Source: Alphaproteobacteria bacterium (GTDB lineage: Bacteria; Pseudomonadota; Alphaproteobacteria; Caulobacterales; Parvularculaceae). Taken from it: DNA of 64,000 bases. Positions 7,550-17,787 of this stretch are shown here, one piece after another. The notes beneath the pieces are model-generated. The model saw only the letters and a program-made list of their open reading frames with translations. It was not told the origin of the DNA and did not search any database. The position numbers were made by a program, and so were the translations under genes. Each line of letters begins with the position of its first letter. The first letter of the stretch is position 1. Where the stretch lies: NCBI GenBank assembly GCA_030433215.1, contig JAUIMC010000011.1, positions 62,001 to 126,000 on the forward strand. The letters run 5' to 3'.

Positions 7550-8833
7550 ATGCCCGACACCATCGATCCGTCCTTGTTCCTGCCCATCGGAATCATTTTC
7601 CTGCTCCTGTTGATGTCCGCGTTCTTCTCGGGATCGGAAACCGCCCTGACCGCAACCTCGAAAGCGCGCATGCACCGGCTCGAAGGCGACGGCAATCTCA
7701 GCGCGCGCCGGGTCAACCTCCTGATCAAGGACCGTGAAAGACTGATCGGCGCCATTCTTCTCGGCAACAATCTCGTCAACATTCTCGCGACCTCTATCGC
7801 CACCAGCGTTTTCATCTCGATGTTCGGCGAAGGCGGCCTCGCCAACGCCGCCGCCACGGCGACCATGACGCTGCTGGTTCTGGTCTTCGCGGAAGTGGCG
7901 CCGAAGACCGCGGCGATTTCGCGGCCCGACGGCTTCGCCATGGTCGTCGCGCCTGTTATGCGCTGGGTGGTGCTGATCTTCGCGCCGGTGACGCGCGTCG
8001 TGCAGGTGATCGTGCGCGGCTTTTTGCACGTGTTCGGCGTCGACGTGTCGAAAGACAGCGCCGTCTTTTCCGCCGAAGAGGAAATCCGCGGGGCCATCGA
8101 CCTGCACCACTCGGAAGGCCGTGTCGACAAGGAAGCGCGCGACCTCATCCGCGGCGCCCTCGATCTCAACGAGATCCGCACCGAGGAAATCATGATCCAC
8201 AGGAAGTCGATCGAGATGCTCGACATCGACATGCCGAAAGACGCCATCATCCGCCAGGCGCTGAAGAGCGCCCATACGCGCCTGCCGCTCTATCGGGAAA
8301 ATCCTGACAACATCATCGGCATCCTGCACGCCAAGGATCTGTTGCGCGCGCTCTGGGACGCAGAAGGAAACGCCGAGGCCATCGATCTCGAAGCGCTTGC
8401 CCGCGAGCCTTATTTCGCGCCGGAGACGACGACGCTTCAGGAACAGCTCGACGCTTTCAAGCTGAAACAGGAACATTTCGCGCTGATCGTCGACGAATAT
8501 GGCGCGCTGATGGGCCTTGTCACCCTCGAGGACATTCTCGAGGAAATCGTCGGCGAGATCGAAGACGAATATGACAGCCCCGTGCAGGGCGTCAGGCCGC
8601 AGGCCGACGGCTCGGTCAATGTGGACGGCGACGTCACGATCCGCGATCTCAACCGCGCCAAGGACTGGAATCTCCCAGATGAAGAAGCTGTGACCGTGGC
8701 GGGGCTTGTCATTCACGAAGCACAGTGCATTCCTGACGTGGGACAGACCTTCTCGTTCCACGGCTACCGGTTCAAGATCCTGCGCCGGCGCCGCAACCAG
8801 ATCACGGCGCTCAAAATCACGCCCATCACCTGA
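7550..8833 (+). CDS. CorC/HlyC-family protein with DUF21 and CBS domains
   Basis: A 427-residue integral membrane protein. Residues 1-190 form the DUF21 transmembrane region, opening with a helix followed by SAFFSGSETALTATSK, its hallmark. A pair of CBS domains follows (about 205-330, with ENPDNIIGILHAKDLL and DEYGALMGLVTLEDILEEIVGEIEDE), then a C-terminal CorC_HlyC domain (about 345-425). Homologues bind adenine nucleotides in the CBS domains and act in Mg2+ or Co2+ efflux; haemolysin names are historical. It begins 18 bases after aroB and is probably cotranscribed with it. Confidence 0.9.
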   Translation: MPDTIDPSLFLPIGIIFLLLLMSAFFSGSETALTATSKARMHRLEGDGNLSARRVNLLIKDRERLIGAILLGNNLVNILATSIATSVFISMFGEGGLANAAATATMTLLVLVFAEVAPKTAAISRPDGFAMVVAPVMRWVVLIFAPVTRVVQVIVRGFLHVFGVDVSKDSAVFSAEEEIRGAIDLHHSEGRVDKEARDLIRGALDLNEIRTEEIMIHRKSIEMLDIDMPKDAIIRQALKSAHTRLPLYRENPDNIIGILHAKDLLRALWDAEGNAEAIDLEALAREPYFAPETTTLQEQLDAFKLKQEHFALIVDEYGALMGLVTLEDILEEIVGEIEDEYDSPVQGVRPQADGSVNVDGDVTIRDLNRAKDWNLPDEEAVTVAGLVIHEAQCIPDVGQTFSFHGYRFKILRRRRNQITALKITPIT

Positions 8834-8848
8834 GAGAGAAGCCGACCC

Positions 8849-10171
8849 ATGGCGAGACCGGCAGGCAAAAGCGCAATCTTTTTCATTTTCATCACGATCC
8901 TGCTCAACATGATCGGGTTCGGCGTGATCATGCCCGTAATGCCGAAGCTGATTATGGAGGTGACCGGCGAAGGCGTTGCGCACGCTGCGAAATGGGGCGG
9001 CTATCTGTCGGTGGTCTACGCAATCATGCAGTTTTTCATGATGCCGATCATTGGCGGACTTTCGGACCGCTTCGGGCGCCGTCCGGTGCTGTTGATCTCG
9101 CTCGCCGCCTATTCCTTCGACTTCCTGATCATGGCGATCGCGCCGACTATCGGCATGATTCTCATTGCGCGCATTCTCGCGGGCGCCTTCGCGGCGACCT
9201 TCTCAACCGCCAACGCTTTCATGGCCGACATCACGCCGCCGGAAAAACGCGCCGGCAATTTCGGCCTCATCGGCGCGGCCTTCGGCGTCGGTTTCATCAT
9301 CGGCCCCGGCATCGGCGGTTTCCTCGGCGAACATTTCGGACCCCGCGCGCCGTTTTATTTTGTCGCCGCCACGGGCGCGGTGAATTTCATCTTCGGCTAT
9401 TTCGCCATGCCGGAAACCCTGAAGCCGGAAAACCGGCGGCCCTTCGACTGGCGGCGCGCCAATGCGCTCGGCAACTTCAAGCAGTTCGCACAATATCCGA
9501 TCATGCTGCCGATTGCGGCGGTCCTGTTCTTCGCGCAGCTCGCCCATTGGACCTATCCTTCGATCTGGTCCTATTACGCCATCGAGAAATTTACGTGGAG
9601 CGAAGCGATGATCGGCGCCTCGCTCATGTATATGGGCCTGATGTCCGGGCTCGTTCAGGGCGGGCTGACGCGGGTCGCAATCCCGAAACTCGGCGAGCGC
9701 CGGGCCGCGCTGATCGGCATGAGCGTCACAGCGGTGGGCTATCTGTGCTTCGCGCTCGCTGACAAAGGCTGGATGATTTTCGTCATCCTCACTTTCACCG
9801 CCCTCGGCGGACTGGCGCAGCCTTCCCTTCAGGGGATCATGTCGCGCACCATCCCGCCCAATGCGCAAGGGGAACTGCAAGGCGCCATCGCGGCGCTCAA
9901 CAGTCTCACCATGGTCATCAGCCCGTGGATCATGACGCAGATGTTTTCGGCCTTCTCCTCGCCCGGCGAGCCGTTCAGCCTGTTCAACATCACGATCCTG
10001 CCGGAAGGCGCGCCGTTCTATTTCCCGGGCGCGCCGCTCATCTTCGCCTTTTTCTTCGAAATTCTCGCGCTTACGCTGCTCTTCCTGGCGTTCAAGCGCA
10101 TCCAGCGTCCGCGCAAGGAAGACAGCGAAGACACGCCGCCGCCCGCCGAACAGCCGGCGGCGCCGGTTTAG
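8849..10171 (+). CDS. TetA-like MFS efflux transporter
   Basis: A 440-residue major facilitator with 12 predicted membrane segments. The loop 2-3 motif [14 protein letters not shown] and the TM5 antiporter motif [14 protein letters not shown] place it with the drug/H+ antiporters of the TetA/TCR group. Alphaproteobacterial chromosomal members of this group are common, and sequence alone does not show tetracycline resistance. It starts 15 bases after the CorC-like gene. A REP-like pair follows the stop. Confidence 0.88.
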   Translation: MARPAGKSAIFFIFITILLNMIGFGVIMPVMPKLIMEVTGEGVAHAAKWGGYLSVVYAIMQFFMMPIIGGLSDRFGRRPVLLISLAAYSFDFLIMAIAPTIGMILIARILAGAFAATFSTANAFMADITPPEKRAGNFGLIGAAFGVGFIIGPGIGGFLGEHFGPRAPFYFVAATGAVNFIFGYFAMPETLKPENRRPFDWRRANALGNFKQFAQYPIMLPIAAVLFFAQLAHWTYPSIWSYYAIEKFTWSEAMIGASLMYMGLMSGLVQGGLTRVAIPKLGERRAALIGMSVTAVGYLCFALADKGWMIFVILTFTALGGLAQPSLQGIMSRTIPPNAQGELQGAIAALNSLTMVISPWIMTQMFSAFSSPGEPFSLFNITILPEGAPFYFPGAPLIFAFFFEILALTLLFLAFKRIQRPRKEDSEDTPPPAEQPAAPV

Positions 10172-10213
10172 GCCTAAGGCGTCGGGCGAAAAGTTCGCGT
10201 GACTTTTTAGTTT

Positions 10214-10285
10214 CCGCTCATTCCGGCGAAGGCCGGAATCTTCTTCGTTTTTGCACGAGACCCCGACCTTCGTCGGGGTGAGCGG
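10214..10285. repeat. REP/BIME-like inverted repeat pair, copy 1
   Basis: A 27-base element at 10214-10240 begins CCGCTCATTCCGGCGAAGG and is internally palindromic. A diverged inverted partner at 10259-10285 ends GTCGGGGTGAGCGG. The same 27-base family, better conserved, occurs at 34769-34854. Both pairs lie in intergenic DNA just after a transcription unit. This fits repetitive extragenic palindromes, possibly acting as terminators or mRNA-stabilising hairpins. Confidence 0.75.
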
Positions 10286-10322
10286 GATAGCGGCTCGTGA
10301 CGCGGACGTCTCGCCCGGTGTA

Positions 10323-11456
10323 CTAAACCGGCGCGCGGTGAAACACCCCGCCTGTCATGGGCCGGGGAACGCGCGTCGTCTTCGGATAGCTGATGGGCAG
10401 CTTTCTGAGATTGCGCACGGCGAGATAGGCGAAACATTCCGCCTCCAGATCGTCGCCGCGCCAACCCGCATCTTCGGCGCTGACGACTTTCGCCTCGAGG
10501 CGCTCGCGCAGCGCCTGCATCATCGCCGGATTATGCCGCCCGCCGCCGCAGACGATATAGCCGCCCGGCGGTTCGGGCAGAAACCTTTCCGAGTACTGGA
10601 TGCAGTCCGCCGTAAACGCCGTCAGCGTCGCAGCGCCGTCTTCGGGCGAAAGTTTCTTCACATGATCCAGCTTGAAATCGTAGCGGTCGAGGGATTTGGG
10701 CGGGCGCCGGCGCAAATAAGGCGTCAGCATCATCATGCGCAGCGCCTCCTCGTTCACCGTTCCGGCGAGCGCTATGGCGCCGTCCTTGTCCATAGGCTCG
10801 CCGGTTTTCATCTCGACCCATTCGTCCACAAGGCCGTTGCCCGGCCCGCAATCGAACGCGACGAGATCGACGGCCTTCGCGCCCTCGGGCACATAAGTGA
10901 CGTTCGAAACGCCGCCGAGATTGATGACCCCGACGGCGCAGGGCGGCGGCTCGTCCATCGAGGCGACGAGCGCGCGGTGATAGACGGGCGCAAAGGGCGC
11001 GCCTTCGCCGCCCGAGGCGACGTCATTGGCGCGGAAATCATTGACGACGTCGATGCGCGTTTCGTCGGCGAGGACGCGCCCGTCCCCGAGCTGCCAGGTG
11101 CGGCCCGCAACGCCCGGCTCTTTCGACGGGCGGTGCAGGATGGTCTGGCCGTGAAACCCGATCACGTCGATATTCCTGGCTTTCATGCCCGAACGCTCGA
11201 GCAGCGCCTCCACCGCCTTCACATGCGCATGGGTGACCTCGCCAGCGGCCTTGCCGATTTCCTCGGCCCCGTCGCGGCCTTCAAGGGCGGCCTTGATGGC
11301 CCGGCGCGCCCAGATCTTGAGGTCACGGCTATACGGTATATGGATCGCGGGGCCTGCTTCGACGACATCCTCGCCGTCTGTCTTGAGGATCGCCGCGTCA
11401 ATGCCGTCGAGCGAGGTGCCGCTCATCAGACCGATGGCTGTCAGTGTGTCTGTCAT
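10323..11456 (-). CDS. anmK: anhydro-N-acetylmuramic acid kinase
   Basis: Phosphorylates and opens 1,6-anhydro-MurNAc released during peptidoglycan turnover, giving MurNAc-6-phosphate for recycling. The 377 residues carry the ATP-binding GLMSGTSLDGIDA near the N-terminus, the catalytic-region DVIGFHGQT, and DCGPGNGLVDEW in the sugar-binding core. In alphaproteobacteria it is usually next to or divergent from tyrS; here a creatininase-family gene lies between them. Confidence 0.95.
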   Translation of the reverse strand: MTDTLTAIGLMSGTSLDGIDAAILKTDGEDVVEAGPAIHIPYSRDLKIWARRAIKAALEGRDGAEEIGKAAGEVTHAHVKAVEALLERSGMKARNIDVIGFHGQTILHRPSKEPGVAGRTWQLGDGRVLADETRIDVVNDFRANDVASGGEGAPFAPVYHRALVASMDEPPPCAVGVINLGGVSNVTYVPEGAKAVDLVAFDCGPGNGLVDEWVEMKTGEPMDKDGAIALAGTVNEEALRMMMLTPYLRRRPPKSLDRYDFKLDHVKKLSPEDGAATLTAFTADCIQYSERFLPEPPGGYIVCGGGRHNPAMMQALRERLEAKVVSAEDAGWRGDDLEAECFAYLAVRNLRKLPISYPKTTRVPRPMTGGVFHRAPV

Positions 11457-11474
11457 TGATTCACGTGCGATTCG

Positions 11475-11504
11475 TTGACAAAAGGCGAAGCTGCTTCATT
11501 AGAT
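11475..11504 (+). promoter_or_regulatory. candidate sigma70-type promoter
   Basis: A perfect TTGACA at 11475-11480 is followed after an 18-base spacer by TTAGAT at 11499-11504. It lies in the 110-base gap between the divergent anmK and creatininase genes and points toward the latter. The -35 is exact and the -10 weak. Confidence 0.4.
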
Positions 11505-11566
11505 GCGACCGTCCCCAGATAATGGCAAATCGGTTGTAACAACAACACTAAAACACGGTGAAAATC

Positions 11567-12319
11567 ATGCGTCTGGCGTTAAGCACTTGGCAGGAGATCG
11601 AAACTTATCTGAGCCGCTCGAAAGGCGTGATCATTCCCATCGGCTCGTTCGAACAGCACGGCCCCAACGGCCTTGTGGGCACGGATGCGCTCTGCCCTGA
11701 AATTATCGCCAACGCCGCCGCCGGGGACAGCGAAGATATTCTGATCGGCCCGACTTTTAGCGTCGGCTGCGCGCAGCATCATCTGGCGTTCCCGGGCAGC
11801 ATGACCCTGCGCCCCTCGACCATGATCGCAGCGATTGCGGACTGGGTCGCCTCCCTGCGCCGGCACGGCTTTGAACGCATCTATTTCCTGAACGGCCATG
11901 GCGGCAATATCGCGACGATACAGGCCGCGTTCGCCGAAATCTATGCAGAGGCCAGTTTCGCGGCCGGCGGCGCGCCCAATCGCGGGCTGCAACTGAAACT
12001 GCGCAACTGGTGGGAGCTCGAGAAAGTCGGCGCCCTGTGCAAGGAACTCTATCCGCAAGGCCATGGCATGCACGCAACGCCGTCGGAAGTCTCCGTCACC
12101 TATTACGGCTACCCGGGGGCGGTGAAAGACGCCGCCATGACGCCGGAGATCGCGCCCATCGGACATTTTCATGATGCGGACGACTATCGCCGGCGCTTTC
12201 CCGACGGGCGCATCGGCTCGAACCCCGCGCCCGCCTGCCCCGAACATGGCGAACGCATCGTCTCGCTCGCCGCCAAGGCGCTGGTCGCCGATTACAACCG
12301 CTTCCTCGATGCCGACTGA
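11567..12319 (+). CDS. creatininase-family amidohydrolase
   Basis: A 250-residue protein of the creatininase fold. Expected metal ligands are present: E29 and H31 in GSFEQHGPNG, D40 in GTDALCPE, and a histidine in the NGHGGN loop; ATPSEVS lies in the active-site region. Family members act on creatinine, on formamide-pyrimidine intermediates, or on peptide cofactor precursors (mycofactocin MftE), so the substrate is open. A GTG three codons earlier is an alternative start; I chose the ATG because homologues begin at the LSTWQE segment. No creatine pathway or mycofactocin genes are nearby. Confidence 0.85.
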   Translation: MRLALSTWQEIETYLSRSKGVIIPIGSFEQHGPNGLVGTDALCPEIIANAAAGDSEDILIGPTFSVGCAQHHLAFPGSMTLRPSTMIAAIADWVASLRRHGFERIYFLNGHGGNIATIQAAFAEIYAEASFAAGGAPNRGLQLKLRNWWELEKVGALCKELYPQGHGMHATPSEVSVTYYGYPGAVKDAAMTPEIAPIGHFHDADDYRRRFPDGRIGSNPAPACPEHGERIVSLAAKALVADYNRFLDAD

Positions 12320-12411
12320 CCGCAGCGCGGCGGCGTCACTGAGCCATAATTTCGTTGGAAAACAGGGCTTCGCGTGCTAGGTCCGGCGCCTTCTGAAAAT
12401 CGAGAAAATCC

Positions 12412-13665
12412 ATGACGGCCGGCAAAAAATACAAATCCGACTTCCTGAACGTGCTCGAAGAGCGCGGCTTCATCGCGCAAGGCACCAATCTCGAAGGATT
12501 GGACGAGAAAGCCGCCGCCGGCGTCGTCACCGCCTATATCGGCTTCGACGCGACGGCGAAGTCGCTGCATGCGGGCAGCCTGATCCAGATCATGATGCTC
12601 TACTGGCTGCAACAGACAGGGCACCGGCCGATTGCGCTGATGGGCGGCGGCACCACCAAGGTGGGCGATCCGACCGGCAAGGACGAGCAGCGAAAGCTCC
12701 TCACCGACGCCGACATCGCGGCCAATATTGACGGCATCAAGACCGCCTTCGACAAGTTTCTGACCTTCGGCGACGGCCCGTCAGATGCGGTCATGGTCAA
12801 TAATGACGACTGGCTGTCGAAACTCGGCTATGTGGAATTCCTGCGCGACTATGGCGTGCATTTCACGATCAACCGCATGCTGACTTTCGACTCGGTCAAA
12901 TTGCGGCTCGACCGCGAAAGCCCCATGACGTTCCTCGAATTCAACTACATGCTGATGCAGGCCTACGACTTTCACGAACTTCTGGGCCGTTACAACTGCA
13001 CGCTGCAAATGGGCGGCACGGATCAGTGGGGCAATATCGTCAACGGCGTCGAGCTGTGCCGCCGCAAGGACGCCGCCGAGGTGTTCGGCCTGACGACGCC
13101 GCTACTCACCACCGCGTCCGGCAAGAAGATGGGCAAGACGGAAGGCGGCGCGATCTGGCTCAGCCCCGACATGACGTCGCCCTATGATTACTGGCAGTAC
13201 TGGCGCAACGCCGAAGACGCGGATGTGGCGACGCTGCTGGCGCGCTTCACGACCTTGCCCATGGACGAGGTGCGCCGGCTCGCCGCGCTCGACGGCGCGG
13301 AAATCAACGAGGCCAAGAAAGTGCTGGCGACAGAGGCGACCGCGCTTCTCCATGGCCGCGAGGCGGCGGAAAGCGCCGCCGGCACGGCGCAGAAGACCTT
13401 CGAGCAAGGCGGGCTCGGCGGCGATCTGCCGACCATCGACATGAGCGCAAACGATCTTGAAGGCGCAGCGGTCATCGATCCGTTTCTGGCTGCCGGTCTT
13501 TGCGCCTCAAAGGGCGAAGCGCGCCGTCACATCAAGGCCGGCGCGTTGAAGGTGAATGACGAACCGGTGCGCGAAGAGCGTGCGCTGTCGGCCAGCGACA
13601 TTCGCGACGGCTCGGTGAAGCTTTCCATCGGCAAGAAAAAGCACGCGATCATCCGCGTGCAGTAA
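12412..13665 (+). CDS. tyrS: tyrosyl-tRNA synthetase
   Basis: Class I aminoacyl-tRNA synthetase charging tRNA-Tyr. The 417 residues include the HIGH-equivalent HAGSL, the tyrosine-binding [10 protein letters not shown], the KMSKS-equivalent KKMGKT, and a C-terminal S4 RNA-binding domain (about 350-417, with [18 protein letters not shown]). Length is normal for TyrS type 1. It is convergent with the DUF3971 gene, ten bases away. Confidence 0.97.
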   Translation: MTAGKKYKSDFLNVLEERGFIAQGTNLEGLDEKAAAGVVTAYIGFDATAKSLHAGSLIQIMMLYWLQQTGHRPIALMGGGTTKVGDPTGKDEQRKLLTDADIAANIDGIKTAFDKFLTFGDGPSDAVMVNNDDWLSKLGYVEFLRDYGVHFTINRMLTFDSVKLRLDRESPMTFLEFNYMLMQAYDFHELLGRYNCTLQMGGTDQWGNIVNGVELCRRKDAAEVFGLTTPLLTTASGKKMGKTEGGAIWLSPDMTSPYDYWQYWRNAEDADVATLLARFTTLPMDEVRRLAALDGAEINEAKKVLATEATALLHGREAAESAAGTAQKTFEQGGLGGDLPTIDMSANDLEGAAVIDPFLAAGLCASKGEARRHIKAGALKVNDEPVREERALSASDIRDGSVKLSIGKKKHAIIRVQ

Positions 13666-13675
13666 CTGTTGCGCT

Positions 13676-16600
13676 TTATTGAGGCTGAGGCGCCGGCTCG
13701 CCGTCCGGCGTTTCGGCTTCCGGTTCGGCTGACGGCGCCGCGGCGTCCTCTGGCGTGAGCTCGCGCTGGGGCTGCATAAGCTGGCGGAAAATACCCGGCG
13801 TCAGCGCCGACAAGGGATTGACGAAAACCGACGGATTGCCGGTCTCGCCGCTCACGCGGTAGGAAAAGGCGACGATCCCCTCGCCTTTTTTGCCCACCAG
13901 AATATCACCGATGATCGGCGCATTGCCGAGCACTGAGTTCAGGGCATAGATCGGCGCCACGGCGCCGTTGAGATCCGCCTGGCCGCCCGCCCCGACGCCG
14001 ACGACGCCGTCCGCCGTGATGCCCACGGCGGCGCCGGTGGCGCGCATGTCTTCGACGGAGACGACGCCGTTCGCATAGTCGAATTTTCCGTAGGCGTATG
14101 AAAAGTCGATGCCCTGGCCGCCCAGAAGATTGGCGAGTCCGTCGAGCGACCCGGCGGAGAAAATCCGCGCCAGGAGCGGCGCGTTGACGACCTGGAGATT
14201 GCGCGCCTCAAGCTCCCCCTCGAAGCCCGGCTCGCCTGCCTGATGCAGGGCGATGCGCATCGACCCCTCGCCGCCCGCCAGCGAATCAAGACCGAAAACG
14301 CCTTTCATCAACTGGCCGATGGCGCTGGTGCGCGCCTCGATCGCCCGCTCGGGGCCGTCCTCGGCGCCGGTGAGCGCCATGGTGACAGTCAAAGGCTTGC
14401 CGTCGGGGCTGAAGGCGGAAAAGTCGAGCGCCTGCAAGCGCTCGGCGTTGCGGAAAAGATCAAGCGCGCCGTCGCTGTAAAGAACGCCCTCGCGCATGGC
14501 GATCTGGTCGATCCGGGCGCGGACATTGACGCCCTCTCCCCAGTTGAACCCGTCTTCGCTTTCCGCCGCGCCGGACCCTTCCAGCGTCTGCTCGACCATG
14601 GGGCCGGCGTTGACGAAATCCCCGACCGCCGTCAGCTCGAGCGCGCCGGCGCTGTCGCGCCGGGCGGTGACCGCAAAATCTGCGGCGTCGGCGAGATAGA
14701 ACCGCGGCAGGTCGGCCTTTTGCAAAGCGCCGTTTGCGTCAAAGGAAAGCCCGCCGAAGATGTTGACGGCGTCGCCTTCCAGCGACAGCCGTTTCACGGT
14801 GACGCCCTCCTCGCTGAAAGACATCGCCAGTTCGCCTGCCGCCGGCGCGCCGGCCGATTTGCGCCAGCCTAGCGTGTTCACCATCAAAGCGGCGTCCGTG
14901 AAATCGGTTTGAACCTCGAGCGCCTCAAACGAACCGAAATCGCCAAGCGCTTCGGCCTCGAATGCAACGGGCCCGCGCAGGAAGCGCCGCGTCGGCACCC
15001 CGAAAAGATCGCCGGCGGAGGAGTTGAACACGCCCGAAAGACTGACCCTGGAAGGCCCGTCTCCCTCGTAGAAATTCTGCCGCCAGACCATTTCAATCGG
15101 CGCGTCCTCGGCGATGTCCGCCGTCGTTTTCACCGTCATGGAGCGGGTCTTGAGATCGACCGTTCCCGACGCGTTTGAAAGCTGAATGCCGCCGATCAGC
15201 TCCTTGATGGTCATGTCCCTGAAGGATGCGTCGCCCTCATACCCGTACTCTTCGGGGAGCACGTCGCGCTTGTTGGGACGCATAATCTCGATCTCGGCGC
15301 GCGCCTCGCCCGAAAACTGGTCCGCGCTGAGATTGACTTTCGACAGAAGATTGAGCGGCGCCTCGTCGAGAATGGCGAGCATGTCCTGCGTTTTTCCGGC
15401 CGCCGTGAAGCGGTAATAGGTGGGCTGCCATTTCGGCCAGAAGACGGGAAAGGAGACTTCGCCTTTCGTTATGGCGACATCGTCGATGCGGGCGCGGTCA
15501 ACATTGAGAAGAAACGAGTTTCCGTGAAGGACGCCGTCGCCCGCGCCGTCCCGCAAGGGCGTCATGCCCTTGACGTAACGCGCCGTCACATTGCGCGCGT
15601 CGAAAGTGAGGGTCATCGCGTCGTCGGGAAAACCGCCGTCTTCGGGAATGGCGCCCGGCGTCAGATCCATCGCGAAGTCGAGATTGTCGATCACGGCCGT
15701 TTCGAGCCGGGCCTCCGCCCAGTCGCGCGCACCGGAGGCAAGACTTCTTGGCCAGATCGACAACAGGCTTTCCGGCTCCAGCGCGCCCTCGATGTCGATA
15801 TCGGCGATGACGCCCGGCGACGGGTCGGGCCCGCCATCAAAGCCGCGCGGGCGCAGAAAGGTCAGCCGGCCGTCAAGGACGAGCCCCCCGAAAGCCGCCC
15901 CGAGAGAGGAGAAGACCAGACGGCGGTCGGAGACGAAATACTGGCCGTTCAGAGCAAGCCCGGAGACGCTCAGCGGCGCCGGAAGCTCTTCAGGCGCGGC
16001 GAGAACAATCTCTTCCGACGCCAGCTCGAAGGAAATGCTTTCGGGCTGGCGGATGTCCTCGCCGAAAGAAATCTCGACCTCGCCTGTCGCCGTTCCTGTC
16101 GCGCCTTCAAGGTCGAAATCGAAACGGTCGATGGAAAAATGGTTCGTCAGCGGATCGAAGCCGGTCTCCCATTCAATATAGGAGACGGGCCGGCGCGCGC
16201 CGCCGACTTGCAGGAAGCCTTCGCCGATCCGCGCGTCGAATTTCGATGACAGGACATCGCCGTCCGCCGTGAAGGCGATGAGCGCGCGTCCGCTGACCGG
16301 CGCGTCGATGATCGCGGCCCTGTCGCCGTAAAACGTGCTGAGCAAGTCTCCGACCGGAAAATTGTCGCCGTCGACCACGACGTCGATAACGTCGCTTTCG
16401 CTGTCATAGTCGGCTTCGGCGTTGATCCCGGCGCGTTCGCCGTCCATGTCGATCCGGCCTTCGAGCAGCGCGGTGAGGCCTCCTTCCGTGCGGCGCAGGG
16501 TCACTTGCGTGTGCGGCGCCGCCCAGGCCCGCCCCGAGGCCACATCGAGGAAGGTGATTTCAGCGTCCGAGAGTTCCGCCGAGTCGAACGCGCTTCTTAA

Positions 16601-17080
16601 AAGCCTGCCGTCGAGCAGGGCTGCAAACTGTCGTCCGCGGCCTCCGGGCTTCTTGACGATGGGAATATCGACATTGAGGTTTTCGCGGCGAATGATGCGA
16701 AAGCTTGCGCCCTGCGCCGTGACGATCTTCGGCCCGATCTCGCCGGCGAGCAAATCGCCGAGATCGAAGGTCATCAGGATCGCTGGAGCGCTTGCGGCTT
16801 CTTCGTCATCCTCGCCGGTGATCGTGAGGCCATGGAGCTGCAGGCGGTACTCGCCGCGCGCCTCGGCGCTGCGAAGCTCAATGCTGTCAATCGCCGCATC
16901 ATAGCCCCGCGGCAGGCGCCGTTCGATGGCGAATTCAACGCTGGGCTTTAAAATGTAAAGCTCCACCGGCCCCTGCGTCAGGCGCCAGGACAGAAAGATC
17001 ACAGCGGCGGCGGCGATTGCGATCAAAAGCGCAATGACTTCGAACGCAAGTACAGCCGTTTTCAACGCCCGCTTCTTCAT
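13676..17080 (-). CDS. large AsmA-like/DUF3971 envelope protein
   Basis: A 1134-residue protein with an N-terminal basic stretch and one membrane anchor (about residues 9-30), followed by a very long beta-rich periplasmic region of repeating AsmA/TamB-like strands, and a C-terminal AsmA-like segment (IYALNSVLGNAPIIGDILVG) ending in a Pro/Glu tail. This layout matches DUF3971/YhdP-type proteins, some of which move phospholipid between inner and outer membranes as long hydrophobic grooves. No operon partner is seen. Assignment to the AsmA-like superfamily is secure; lipid transport is inferred from relatives. Confidence 0.85.
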   Translation of the reverse strand: MKKRALKTAVLAFEVIALLIAIAAAAVIFLSWRLTQGPVELYILKPSVEFAIERRLPRGYDAAIDSIELRSAEARGEYRLQLHGLTITGEDDEEAASAPAILMTFDLGDLLAGEIGPKIVTAQGASFRIIRRENLNVDIPIVKKPGGRGRQFAALLDGRLLRSAFDSAELSDAEITFLDVASGRAWAAPHTQVTLRRTEGGLTALLEGRIDMDGERAGINAEADYDSESDVIDVVVDGDNFPVGDLLSTFYGDRAAIIDAPVSGRALIAFTADGDVLSSKFDARIGEGFLQVGGARRPVSYIEWETGFDPLTNHFSIDRFDFDLEGATGTATGEVEISFGEDIRQPESISFELASEEIVLAAPEELPAPLSVSGLALNGQYFVSDRRLVFSSLGAAFGGLVLDGRLTFLRPRGFDGGPDPSPGVIADIDIEGALEPESLLSIWPRSLASGARDWAEARLETAVIDNLDFAMDLTPGAIPEDGGFPDDAMTLTFDARNVTARYVKGMTPLRDGAGDGVLHGNSFLLNVDRARIDDVAITKGEVSFPVFWPKWQPTYYRFTAAGKTQDMLAILDEAPLNLLSKVNLSADQFSGEARAEIEIMRPNKRDVLPEEYGYEGDASFRDMTIKELIGGIQLSNASGTVDLKTRSMTVKTTADIAEDAPIEMVWRQNFYEGDGPSRVSLSGVFNSSAGDLFGVPTRRFLRGPVAFEAEALGDFGSFEALEVQTDFTDAALMVNTLGWRKSAGAPAAGELAMSFSEEGVTVKRLSLEGDAVNIFGGLSFDANGALQKADLPRFYLADAADFAVTARRDSAGALELTAVGDFVNAGPMVEQTLEGSGAAESEDGFNWGEGVNVRARIDQIAMREGVLYSDGALDLFRNAERLQALDFSAFSPDGKPLTVTMALTGAEDGPERAIEARTSAIGQLMKGVFGLDSLAGGEGSMRIALHQAGEPGFEGELEARNLQVVNAPLLARIFSAGSLDGLANLLGGQGIDFSYAYGKFDYANGVVSVEDMRATGAAVGITADGVVGVGAGGQADLNGAVAPIYALNSVLGNAPIIGDILVGKKGEGIVAFSYRVSGETGNPSVFVNPLSALTPGIFRQLMQPQRELTPEDAAAPSAEPEAETPDGEPAPQPQ

Positions 17081-17301
17081 GCAGCCGCAAACCTCGCGAC
17101 ACTCTTTCCACTGCTGACGGACGCCCGCCCCCGACGCCGCAAAAAACTATCGGTACCGGTCATTCCCCCCTGCGACAAGGGACAGGCGAAGATCGCCCGC
17201 AACCGGGAAGCGAACAGAAGAAGCGAAAGAGACCGTCTGGCCATTTTCGCCGGCGCCGGTATGGTGCGCCGCCATAAGCCTTACAATCAAAGGAAGTCAC
17301 C

Positions 17302-17787
17302 ATGGCCAAAGCTGTCGCCGCAAAAGCCCTCGCAGAAGGCTCGAAAGCCCCGGCCTTCACCCTTCCCCTCGATAATGGCGAGACCGTCAAGCTCAAGGAT
17401 CTCGCCGGGAAGAAAGTCGTTCTCTACTTCTATCCGAAAGATGACACCTCAGGCTGCACCAAGGAGGCCATCGCCTTCACCGAGGCGGCGGCGAAGTTCA
17501 AGCGCGCCGGGGCCGTGATTATCGGCGTTTCCCGCGACAGCCTGGAAAAGCACAAGAAGTTCAAGGAAAAACATGAGCTTAAAGTCGATCTCGGCGCGGA
17601 TGAGAGCGGCAAGGTCACGGAAAGCTACGGCGTCTGGGTCGAAAAAAGCATGTATGGCCGCAAATTCATGGGAATCGAGCGCGCCACCTTCCTGATCGAC
17701 GAAAAAGGCGTCGTCCAAAAGATCTGGCGCAAGGTGAAGGTCGCCGGGCATGCGGACGAGGTGCTGGCGGCGGTCAAAGCGCTTTGA
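17302..17787 (+). CDS. bcp: Bcp-type peroxiredoxin, 1-Cys form
   Basis: A 161-residue thioredoxin-fold peroxidase of the AhpC/Bcp (PrxQ) family that reduces peroxides. The peroxidatic cysteine C52 is in YPKDDTSGCTKE. The usual resolving cysteine five residues later is isoleucine (I57), and no other cysteine occurs in the protein, so this is a 1-Cys form that must be recycled by an external thiol. An AAGGAAG ribosome site precedes the ATG. It overlaps the DUF455 gene by four bases, suggesting a shared oxidative-stress or metal-related role. Confidence 0.93.
   Translation: MAKAVAAKALAEGSKAPAFTLPLDNGETVKLKDLAGKKVVLYFYPKDDTSGCTKEAIAFTEAAAKFKRAGAVIIGVSRDSLEKHKKFKEKHELKVDLGADESGKVTESYGVWVEKSMYGRKFMGIERATFLIDEKGVVQKIWRKVKVAGHADEVLAAVKAL

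Noticed and set aside
8849-10171. TetA-like pump as an acquired tetracycline resistance gene
   Set aside because: It has no mobile element or TetR partner nearby and its codon use matches the surroundings, so a chromosomal MFS pump is more likely.
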